This document shows, one piece after another, positions 9,701 through 18,532 of a DNA stretch of 64,000 bases. The stretch is from contig NC_053041.3 in assembly GCF_002575655.3 (NCBI RefSeq), forward strand, positions 374,897,054 through 374,961,053. The letters are read 5' to 3'. A program made the position numbers and the translations under genes. Numbering within the stretch: the stretch's first letter is position 1; every line of letters starts with the position of its first letter. Source of the stretch: Aegilops tauschii subsp. strangulata. Taxonomy: Eukaryota; Streptophyta; Magnoliopsida; Poales; Poaceae. The notes below the pieces were generated by a model. The model made no database searches. It was not told the DNA's origin and was given only the letters and a program-made list of their open reading frames with translations.

Positions 9701-11695
9701 TACGTATTTCCCACCGACATTACATTTATGTTCACACACTCATTGCTAGTTGTCGGTGCTCATACTTTTTCACTGTAATATCCATGCTACTTTATTTTCC
9801 TTTTTATGCTTTCTTCTTGTGTGTTTGAAAAACCTTAAGAAAAACAAAAAAAATTAGTAATAGCTTTTAGCTAGTTTACTTTCTTGCTGTAGTAGTAATA
9901 ATTAAAAGAAAACCCAAAAAGATTTCCTGTTCTTCTTTTGCTTGTTGGGAGCTTTCCCGTGTAAATAGTTTTATTTCTTTTCTTTTCTTTGGGGGTCGAT
10001 AGGAGAAGACCATGATGAAAATGTTGAAGTGGCTTTTATATGCATTATTGTTGATTTAACCAAGAGCCCATATTGCCTTGTCTTCTCCTGTTTATTGAAT
10101 GCTCGCAGATTCCAGCTTAGTCTAATGCACGTGCACTATTATTATTTTTCACATCATTCGGTCGTGCAAGTGAAAGGCAATAATGACGATATATGATGGA
10201 CTGAGTGAGATGAGAGAAGCTGGTATGAACTCGACCTCTCTTGTTTTTGTAAATATGATTAGTTCATCGTTCCTGATTCAGCTTATTATGAATAAACATG
10301 TTTGCAATGACAATTAGAGATTATAGTTGCTTATGCCATGCTTAATTAGCTAGGAGTTTATAATGGTTTACCTTGCGTGCCAACATGCTATTAAAATGGT
10401 TGTGATGTGGTATAGTAGGGTGGTATCCTCCTTTGAATGATTCGAGTGACTTGACTTGGCACATGTTCACGCATGTAGTTGAAACAAATCAACATAGCCT
10501 TCACGATATTTATGTTCATGGTGGATTATATCCTACCCATGCTTGCACTTAATGTTTATTAATTTTGATGCATGTTCATGACTATTGTCGCTCTCTAGTT
10601 GGTCGCTTCCCAGTCTTTTTCTAGCCTTCACTTGTACTAAGCGGGAATACTGCTTGTGCATCCAATCCCTTAAACCCCAAAGTTATGCCATATGAGTCCA
10701 CTATACCTTCCTATATGCGGTATCTACCTGCCGTTCCAAGTAAATTTGTATGTGCCAAACTCCAAACCTTCAAATGAAATTCTGTTTTGTATGCTCGAAT
10801 AGCTCGTGTATCAACTAGGGCTGTCCTTATCTTCCATGTTAGGCGGGTTATTCTCAAGAGGAGTGGACTCCGCTCCTCACTCACGAGAAAATGGCTGGTC
10901 ACCGGGATGCCCAGTCCCATGCTTTATGCAAACTAAATCAAAATAATTGCAAACAAAACTCCCCCTGGGACTGTTGCTAGTTGGAGGCACTCGTTGTTTC
11001 GAGCAAGCCATGGATTGATGCTTGTTGGTGGAGGGGGAGTATAAACTTTACCATTCTGTTTGGGAACCGCCTATAATGTGTGTAGCATGGAAGATATCGC
11101 CATCTCTTGGTTGTTATGTTGACAATGAAAGTATGCTGCTCAAAATATTATTTATCTCTGCTTTAAAATCGAGCTCTGTCACCTCTACAAATCCCTGCTT
11201 TTCTCTGCGAAGGGCCTATCTATTTAATTTCATGTTGAGTCATCACCCTCTTATTAAAAAGCACTAGCTGGAGAGCGCTGCTGTCATTTGCATCCGTTAC
11301 TATTAATTTATATTGGGTATGACTATGACTGGATCTCTTTTACCATGAATTACAATGTCTAGTCAGTCCTTGATCTTTAAAGGTGCTCTGCATTTATGTT
11401 TTGCAGTCTCAGAAAGGGCTAGCGAGATACCATCTTGTTATATCATATTATGATTGTTTTGAGAAAGTGTTGTCATCCGAGATTTATTATTATTGCTCGC
11501 TAGTTGATTATGCCATTGACATGAGTAAACATGAGACCTAAATGTTATTGTGAATATGGTTAATTATAATCTTTGCTGAAAACTTGAATGCTGGCTTTAC
11601 ATATTTACAACAACAAGAGCAAACAGAGTTTGTAAAAGTTTTTCTTTATCACTTTCAGTTTATCAACTGAATTGCTTGAGGACAAGCAAAGGTTT

Positions 11696-11709
11696 AAGCT
11701 TGGGGGAGT
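11696..11709 (+). promoter_or_regulatory. R3 3' polypurine tract
   Basis: AAGCTTGGGGGAGT directly abuts the LTR start TGATACG at 11710, the required place for plus-strand priming. Confidence 0.75.
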
Positions 11710-13100
11710 TGATACGTCTCCGTCGTATCTACTTTTCCAAACACTTTTGCCCTTGTTTTGGACTCTAACTTGCATGATTTGAATGGAACTAACCCGGACT
11801 GATGCTATTTTCAGCAGAATTGCCATGGTGTTATTTATGTGCAGAAACAAAAGTTCTCGGAATGACCTGAAACTCCACGGAACTTATTTTTGGAAAATAT
11901 TAAAAATACTGGAAGAAGAATCCACGTCAGGGGGGCCTCCACCTGTCCACGAGGGTGGGGGGCGCGCCTGCCCTCCTGCCTCGTGGGCCCCCTGTTGTTC
12001 CACCGACCTCAACTCCAACTCCATATATTCGTGTTCGGGGAGAAAAAATCAGAGAGAAGGATTCATCGCATTTTACGATACGGAGCCGCCGCCAAGCCCT
12101 AAACTCTCCCGGGATGGCCGATCTGGAGTCCGTTCGGGGCTCCGGAGAGGGGGATCCATCGCCGTCGTCATCATCAACCATCCTCCATCACCAATTTCAT
12201 GATGCTCACCGCCGTGCGTGAGTAATTCCACCGTAGGCTTGCTGGACGGTGATGGGTTGGATGAGATTTATCATGTAATCGAGTTAGTTTTGTTAGGATT
12301 TGATCCCTAGTATCCACTATGTTCTGAGATTGATGTTGCTATGACTTTGCTATGCTTAATGCTTGTCACTAGGGCCCGAGTGCCATGATTTCAGATCTGA
12401 ACCTATTATGTTTTCATGAATATATGTGAGTTCTTGATCCTATCTTGCAAGTCTATAGTCACCTACTATGTGTTATGATCCGGCAACCCCAAAGTGACAA
12501 TAATCGGGACCACTCCCGGTGATGACCATAGTTTGAGGAGTTCATGTATTCACTATGTGTTAATGCTTTGGTCTGGTACTCTATTAAAAGGAGGCCTTAA
12601 TATCCCTTAGTTTCCATTAGGACCCCGCTGCCACGGGAGGGTAGGACAAAAGATGTCATGCAAGTTCTTTTCCATAAGCACGTATGACTATATTCAGAAT
12701 ACATGCCTACATTACATTGATGAATTGGAGCTAGTTCTGTGTCACCCTATGTTATGATTGTTACATGATGAACCGCATCCGGCATAATTCTCCATTACCG
12801 ATCCAATGCGTACGAGCTTTTCACATATTGTTCTTCGCTTATTTACTTTTCCGTTGCTACTGTTACAATCACTACAAAACCCAAAAATATTACTTTAGCT
12901 ATCGTTACCGTTACTTCCATATTACTTTGCTACTAAATACTTTGCTGCAGATATTAAGTTATCCAGGTGTGGTTGAATTGACAACTCAACTGATAATACT
13001 TGAGAATATTCTTTGGCTCCCCTTGTGTCGAATCAATAAATTTGGGTTGAATACTCTACCCTCGAAAACTGTTGCGATCCCCTATACTTGTGGGTTATCA
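11710..13100 (+). repeat. R3 3' LTR (family Y), 1391 bp
   Basis: Starts TGATACGTCTCCGTCGTATC and ends ACTTGTGGGTTATCA. The body matches the R7 LTRs (55913-57320 and from 63644, other strand), for example TTGTTTTGGACTCTAA, TTTGCATGATTTGAAT-like and CCATGGTGTT segments. It does not match the R3 5' LTR. GGGCGCGCC is at 11960-11968. ORFs inside it are not genes. Confidence 0.8.
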
Positions 13101-14960
13101 GGAAGACGCGCCAATGGATGCCCACGCGGAGGGGAGTACGTGGGTTGACTGCTTCGGCTGCGGTGTGAGGCTGTCGTCGCCGGAGAATAACAAGAGGTGT
13201 GGGTGAGTATAGAGGGATGGCATGGCCAGCGGTGGCAGCACAGCCGGACACGGGAGGCAGGAGCCGGCGGCACGACCGAGCTTGTTTGGGCGGCTAGAGC
13301 AAGAAGACCAGAGGTTGAAGAAGCACTACGGTCGTTGGATGGGCATCGTACGGTCACTGGAGCTAGAATCGTTCATATTTACAAAGTTGACAAAGCCCTC
13401 CGTCCCCGTCATCTTAGTAGGCCCACAAGTCAGCCTCCCACTATGGTGGGTCCCAGCTAGCAGGGGGAGCATTCATTTTTTTGTGCGTAATAAGGAGGCA
13501 CTTCCTTGCGTGCGAAGATATAGCTGGTGGGTCTGACCTATCAGCGGGGGGAACGTTTTTTTCGCGAAATATAGAGGCCCTTCCGATGGGTCCCAGATGT
13601 TAGGTGGAGGAATCATTATTTTGCGTGTAATAAGGAGGCATTTCCTTATGTGCGGCCGTGGACCCAGCTGTCAGCCTCTCCACGTACAGTCCACGTCCGA
13701 TGGATGTCGTTCGTTGACCATGTTGATCACGCTGCGCCGAGTGCACCAGGGCGGTGTACGACGGCGAGGCCTAGGAAGGGAACGACACGGAGCCGGGGAA
13801 GACTCGGCAGTGGTTGCCCACGCAGTGGGGAGTACGAGGGTTTACTGGTCCGGCTGCCATCGCCGGAAAATAACATGAGGTGTGGGTGAGTAGAGAAATG
13901 GCCTGGCCAGCAATGGAGTAGGGTGGGGCGGTGCGGCCTATTTTGGCGGCTGGAGCAAGAAGATCAGATATTGAAGAAGCAGCACGGCCGTTGGATTAAC
14001 ATCCAACGGTCACTGCTGCTAGAATCATTTGTGGACTAAGTTGACAAAGCCTTTCGTACACGTCAACCTAGTAGACCCACAAGTCAGCCTCCAAATATGT
14101 CCCGAACAGCATACAACCCGAAATTTCTAGCCAGATTCAAATTAATTTAAAAACTAAACATACCTTAATTTAAATCCAATGAAATTTTACCCGCACAAAA
14201 ACAATGAAATTTAAAATACCAAAATCCGAAAGAAAAAAGTATTTTGGAACTAATTGCCTGTTTGATGTATTTTTTTCATTTTACAGCCCATTTATTATTA
14301 CTTATAGCCCATTTCTTATTACTTATAGCCCAATTTCTGGGCAAAATGCATCCCTCCTCGTCTTGAAAGATTTCCGGCCCAGCAGGGCGTAGAAAAGCAA
14401 GTAGGCCTACGTTGGTTATTCTGCAAAAAACAAAATAGCTGGGCTAGCCATTTTCAGAAAGGAAAAAAAACTAACTTGGCTGGTCATGTGCTAAACATAT
14501 GAAATAAAAGCCTGTGCTAGACGGGCCACAGCTCCCGCACAACCCAGTTGATACCCTTCTCCCGTTCTCCGTCCCGAAAAAACAAAATTACTGCGCGCGC
14601 TGCTGGGTCCCTACAGTCATCCTCACCATGTACAGTCATCTCCTTATTCCTCTCGGTTGCTGACCATGTTGAGAACACCGGAGGGCGGCGCCGCAGCGAG
14701 CGAACCAAGGTGGATAACGATGGTGAGGCCTCGGACGGGAACGAACAGGAGCTGGGGAAGATGCACAGAGTTTTAGGGTGTGATGTGGCCATGATGCGTG
14801 TACGGCAGCACAACCAGCCGTGGGAGGTGGGAGCAGGCAGTCCCGCCGGCGCTGGTTTGGCTTTGGCGGCTGGAGGAAGAAGAGAGTGAGGAAACACGAC
14901 AGACGTTGAATGTCAATCCAATGGTCAAGGTTGGCACAATCGTTTGTTGACTAAGCTAAC
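13101..14960. repeat. three-copy direct repeat of a GC-rich module
   Basis: Module anchors GGGAAGA(C/T)..., GCCCACGC, CGCCGGA(G/A)AATAACA, GAGGTGTGGGTGAGTA and CAAGTCAGCCTCC recur near 13101, 13797 and, more diverged, 14756. Spacings are 696 and 959 bp. The first copy is cut at the R3 right edge. The copies include GTGGGTCCCAG and AATAAGGAGGCA(C/T)TTCCTT, typical of grass DNA-transposon subterminal regions. No ORF is convincing and no terminus was identified. 14100-14550 between copies holds AT-rich filler. Confidence 0.55.
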
Positions 14961-15114
14961 ACCAAATAGCATACTTTTTTATATATAGGAAGAAACGAAA
15001 AACTGGGCTCGTTCGCTTGATAACATTCCCGAAACTGCGACAGTTCGATCTTGCGTCGCAACTATGAAACTGCAAGGAAAATGCGTTTGTCTGTCGTCCT
15101 CCTCCCAAGGAACG

Positions 15115-15186
15115 TTCGCCACATAAGTGACTAGCACCCTTGGTTTTCAACCGAGAGGTCTTGGGTTCGAGTCCCAGGAACTCTCA
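15115..15186 (+). ncRNA. tRNA-like / SINE head remnant
   Basis: CTTGG-TTTTCAA-CCGAG forms an anticodon arm with a 7-base loop (anticodon TTC, Glu-like). It is followed by a short variable loop and a TTGGG-TTCGAGT-CCCAG T-arm containing the B box GGTTCGAGTCC (15164-15174). The D-arm and acceptor stem are not convincing, so it is not a functional tRNA gene. Grass SINEs carry such heads. A second B box, GGTTCGAATCC, lies at 15324-15334. Confidence 0.45.
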
Positions 15187-15350
15187 ATTTTGTCGTCCTT
15201 CCTTCCTCGCAAAAAAAGAAAAAAAGAAAATCAAAGACTTGAGAAGGCGTATAGAACAAGCTAGTGTACCAGTAAAGAGACGTTGCTGACTTTTAGAAAA
15301 AATAGAGACATGCTCCTGTAGCTGGTTCGAATCCAAACCTAGACTATGAC

Positions 15351-15357
15351 TATATAT
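15351..15357 (+). promoter_or_regulatory. possible TATA box of the GRF gene
   Basis: TATATAT about 105 bp before the chosen ATG (15462). It is the nearest TATA-like sequence; evidence is positional only. Confidence 0.3.
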
Positions 15358-15461
15358 GGTGCAATGCTACTCTGCAAGTAATGAAACTGACATATCCAAC
15401 GTTCACTTCTCCTCTTTTCTACTTACTCTGCCTAGCATCAGAAGCTCTGGCCGCAGCAACC

Positions 15462-16178
15462 ATGTCCGCTGGCTGCTCGTCCACCTGCTCTTCAGCAGGC
15501 AACAACCAGATATGCACCAAGTCGCCACCCGTACCATCGCCTGTGGGTCTCATCACACCCCCGCCGGAACACGCACCGCAGCTGGTTGCTCATAGCAACC
15601 CGCTGCCGTTGGTGTGGTGCCACTGCTGCAAATCACGCAGAGTCATCCATCGCATCTCAACCACAATCCTCAACCCTGGCCAAGTCTTCTACAAATGCCC
15701 GAATCATGGGGTAATAATATGTTTAAGTGTTGTTCTGCTGCTTTCAGTTGCTGATTTTTTTAATAGTTTGGTGGATGATCTTCTAATTTGCTTCATGCAG
15801 AAAAGGGAAGATTCATGTGATTTGTATTTCTGGGAAGTTGCTGATGTGGGGGAATGCAACTTCGCTGATTATTTGGTTAGTCCAGGAATCCCAATACCAG
15901 CTGATGAGGACATGACACCCTCGCCTCTATCACCAGCAGGTTGGGGTGTTGGACAAGTAAGTGAAGGAACGGCAGAAGAGGAAGATGTAGAGCAGAAGGT
16001 TAAAGAAGCAGTTCCTCTGATCATGGCCAAGCAACAGCTGCTGAATGGCCTTGACAGCAATGAGGAGATGAAAGAGCTTGTGAAGATAATGGGCAATATC
16101 GATGTGCTCTGTAGGATGATTGTCTCTTTATTTGTAGTGTATGTAGCACTCATGATGTATTCTGTGGCTATGACATGA
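15462..16178 (+). CDS. GRF-type zinc-finger protein with C-terminal membrane segment, two exons
   Basis: Exon 1 is 15462-15710, the intron 15711-15800 (GTAATA...ATGCAG), exon 2 15801-16178, giving 208 residues. A GRF zinc finger occupies about residues 53-95: CHCCKSRR, NPGQVFYKCP, then DSCDLYFWE, with Cys53, Cys56, Cys79 and Cys89 as likely ligands. The finger is split by the intron. A Pro/Ser-rich N-terminus precedes it; a helical charged region (EEEDVEQKVKEA) follows; a hydrophobic segment (MIVSLFVVYVALMMY) near residues 185-204 ends the protein, so it may be tail-anchored. GRF fingers bind single-stranded nucleic acid in known proteins; the role of this small grass family is unknown. ATG 15462 is chosen because MSAG-type starts are usual; an upstream in-frame ATG at 15381 would add 27 residues. 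It is the only gene here with all signals intact. It may be carried by a transposon. Confidence 0.6.
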   Translation: MSAGCSSTCSSAGNNQICTKSPPVPSPVGLITPPPEHAPQLVAHSNPLPLVWCHCCKSRRVIHRISTTILNPGQVFYKCPNHGVIICLSVVLLLSVADFFNSLVDDLLICFMQKREDSCDLYFWEVADVGECNFADYLVSPGIPIPADEDMTPSPLSPAGWGVGQVSEGTAEEEDVEQKVKEAVPLIMAKQQLLNGLDSNEEMKELVKIMGNIDVLCRMIVSLFVVYVALMMYSVAMT

Positions 16179-16436
16179 GCACTTTGCTGAAACTAGTAAT
16201 GAATGAAACCTGTGTAGCAGGCTGGGCATAGTGTTGTGAACATCTAATGATTTCTATTAACGGAAATCGGGGGGTATCCCCTTTTGCTCATAAATAAATA
16301 AATAGCAGAGGCCCTTTTGGTAATAAATAAATAAATTAGCAGAGGCCCTGTCGGGTCAGCTTTGTCCCCATTCGAAGACGTCGAGCAAATTAGCAGTCCA
16401 ACATCAAACTATGTCATCAAATTCAAGTTCCACGGC
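16179..16436. other. downstream flank of GRF gene
   Basis: Possible 3' UTR with AATGAATGAAACC and two AAATAAATAAAT(A) stretches, each followed by AGCAGAGGCCC. No canonical poly(A) site was fixed. Ends at the R4 LTR. Confidence 0.4.
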
Positions 16437-17333
16437 TGTCGGCGTTCTGGGAACGGGGGTCCCCAGACTTGCCTGCCCGCGGCCCACAGCGTGGCTGTGC
16501 TGCAGGCCTGTACGACCATCTTCATCAACGAAGCATTCAAGACCCTCGCGAGGGGCCAAGCTTCGCGAGGGGGACGACGCAAGACCTCCTCAGGAGCGGC
16601 CTCACCAGGCTGCCTCGTGAGGAGCGGAGACATCAACGCGAGGCAAACCTCGCGAGGCCCTTGTGACGTGAGCCATGACGATCAGGATCAGGCGGGCGCC
16701 AGGCGGGCGCCAGCGCGCGCATCGTCCTTGTTTCCTCTTCGGTGCTAAGCGGGCAAGCGCAGGCGCGGAGTACCGAGGCATCAGGCAAAGGTTTCCATAT
16801 CGGTGCAACGAGACCAAGACCACTAGGACGGCAGGACGTAGGTCACCATGGAGCCCAAGATGGTGTCATCACCAGAGCCTTTCGCAGGCGAAGACCGCTT
16901 TTGTCAGGATAAGCTGTACTAGTTGTCCCCTTTCAAATTGGCCACCGTTGTTGGCTCCCTTCCCGCTCAATATTTGGGGAGAGGACCAGGGCCTATATAA
17001 GTAGAACTAGCCACCATAGTAGAGGCATCTAGCCTTGAGCCAATCCTTAGCCACACACCGAGCACAAGAACACCTCAACCTCAGGAGGCTGTTCTTCCCC
17101 TTGTACTGTTCATCATCAGCCCAGGAGGCAATCCAGCACCACCACACTGGAGTTGGGTATGACACCACAACGGTGGCCCGAACCAGTATAAATCTCGTGT
17201 CTTTGTGTTGTGAGTTCATCGAGTTCGTCCGCGAGATCTTAGCGAGCTAGGGCGTAGATCGGTAGGGAGGAAATCTTCGCGCGCACCCCAGTGTTTGAAC
17301 CTTAAGGGTTTTGCCGGAACCCGTGATCCGACA
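16437..17333 (+). repeat. R4 5' LTR, 897 bp
   Basis: Opens TGTCGGCGTTCTGGGAAC and closes CCGTGATCCGACA, an inverted terminal repeat TGTCGG/CCGACA. TATA at 16994-17000; the U5 holds the CTTAAGGGTTTTGCCGG segment. The left flanking pentamer is ACGGC; no partner exists to test a target duplication. Confidence 0.8.
16994..17000 (+). promoter_or_regulatory. TATA box in R4 LTR
   Basis: TATATAA in GGGCCTATATAAGTAGAAC, about 335 bp before the LTR end; a strong match for the element promoter. Confidence 0.6.
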
Positions 17334-17352
17334 TTTGGCGCGCCAGGTAGGG
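17334..17352 (+). promoter_or_regulatory. R4 primer binding site region
   Basis: TTTGGCGCGCCAGGTAGGG immediately follows the LTR. This is the usual post-LTR sequence of many grass Gypsy elements. The tRNA partner was not worked out. Confidence 0.55.
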
Positions 17353-17405
17353 ATGCGCCGGAGCTTCCTTCTCGTCGTCTCGCATCCAGTTGCTCCGTCG
17401 GCTCC

Positions 17406-18452
17406 ATGGCCGACGCTCAACGTGCTCGTGCTGAGCGCCGGGCTGCCCTAGCCACCCGCGTCGCTCAGACGGCTCCCATCGGTGGGCCACCTCGTCATTC
17501 TCCGTCTCCCGCCGCCAACGCCGCCACCGGTCCGACGGGGAACGAGCAGCAAGCGTCCTCGCTGCACCCCTCGGTGCGGCAGGACGGCCGCACCGCCACT
17601 CCATCACTGACCCCGGCCGGTTCCTCGTCCCATGCTCGTCGCGCTCCCATGGACGCACGGGCCACGCTCCTCATGGCGCACGAGCTCCTACGCTACCGCC
17701 TGGTCGACGACCTCTACGAGGACTGGCTCGACCGCATTGCCGAGCTCATCCGCGCCGCAGGGGGCTCCCTGCGCCATCACTCTCTCCACCAGCTACGGGC
17801 GACGTAGCTCACGGAGAGCCTCCACCACCTCTGCCCCAAGACGGCGCCCTGGTGCCAAGGCGCGCGGTCCCACGACGCGACCCGCCGCATCCCGCGCCCG
17901 CACGCGAAGAAAGAATCTGTCAAGAAGTCCCTCCGCCGCAAGAGAACGCTCCGCCGCTCCTCGCACCGCCGCGCCACGATCGTCTGCCGCGGCAGGGCCC
18001 CGCGCCGCTCGCTGTGGCAGTGCGTGGGCGTCAAGATCAAGCTCCACCCCCAAGAAGGGCCCCAGCGACCACGGCCGGCTGCCGCGCCTTCACCCCCGAG
18101 CTGCGTAGCGTCGCCTGGCCGGGCAAGTTCAAGCCATATCTGCCTCCTCGCTATGACGGCACCCCGACCCCGCGGAGTTCCTGCAGCTCTACGAGCTGAG
18201 CATCGAGGCGGCCAACGGCGACGAAAAGATCATGGCGAACTAGTTCCCAATGGCACTCAAAGACGGCGCCCGTTCGTGGCTCCTGAACCTGCCCCCGGGC
18301 TGGATCTCCTCCTGGGACGAGATGCACGACCGCTTCATCACCATCTTCCAGGGCACTCGCGACCGCCCGCCGGCCGCGGGTGACCTGCGCCGCGTCAAGC
18401 AACAACCAGGAGAGACCCTCCAGAAGTTCATCTAGCGCTTCAACAACATAGT
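17406..18452 (+). pseudogene. R4 gag, broken and 3'-truncated
   Basis: Capsid-type protein of a Gypsy element (retrotransposon gag, PF03732 type). ATG 17406 starts MADAQRARAERRAAL with an Ala/Pro/Ser-rich N-terminus, and the first frame stops at 17805. The next recognisable part, in another frame, is VAWPGKFKPYLPPRYDGTP near 18110-18165. A further shift leads to ELSIEAANGDEKIMAN, a TAG at 18241, then the core ALKDGARSWLLNLPPG (18253-18300) and QQPGETLQKFI with a TAG at 18433. RFNN follows and homology ends. Several lesions fit G-to-A or C-to-T changes. Confidence 0.7.
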
Positions 18453-18532
18453 GATCGCGTCAAACATCTAAACATATAAGATTGTGCTGCAAGTTTAGTA
18501 GATTACGATGTATAAGCTGCAGTACTTAGCAC

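Larger units (their letters stand above)
9667..11709 (+). other. R3 2-kb non-coding tail
   Basis: AT-rich DNA without ORFs between the R3 ORF and 3' LTR. It is collinear with the R7 tail (57321-59388, other strand): shared blocks include GTGCAAGTGAAAGGCAATAA, CATGTTTGCAATGACAATTA, GACTTGGCACATGTTC and TATATGCGGTAT. Conservation across two elements without coding capacity suggests a structural or RNA role, or simply shared descent. Confidence 0.7.
6742..13100 (+). mobile_element. R3: non-autonomous Athila-like element with unlike LTRs
   Basis: Order: LTR (6742-8266), tRNA-Asp-type primer site, one ORF, about 2 kb non-coding tail, polypurine tract, LTR (11710-13100). No RT, RNase H or integrase is present, so mobility would depend on a partner element. 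The two LTRs share only about 20 bp at each end and differ in between, and the 5-bp flanks differ (CGTCC left, GGAAG right). This suggests recombination between two elements. Resembles the Sabrina/WHAM group of Triticeae by memory. Confidence 0.75.
16437..18452 (+). mobile_element. R4: 5' part of a Gypsy LTR retrotransposon
   Basis: 5' LTR, primer site and most of gag are present. Homology stops at about 18452 inside gag (RFNN), where CACTA-derived DNA begins. Protease, pol and the 3' LTR are missing from the window, so the element was truncated by deletion or replaced. Confidence 0.75.

Noticed and set aside
11783..12221. ORFs in the R3 3' LTR
   Set aside because: Same reason: LTR leader DNA, overlapping frames, no motif.
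13101..14960. Overlapping ORFs such as 13222-13536 and 14517-14897
   Set aside because: Open on both strands in GC-rich direct repeats, not collinear between copies.
15115..15186. Functional tRNA-Glu gene
   Set aside because: Anticodon and T arms fit, but no acceptor stem or D arm could be formed.
16362..17219. ORFs over the R4 LTR
   Set aside because: LTR sequence with promoter signals; overlapping ORFs in several frames and no domains.
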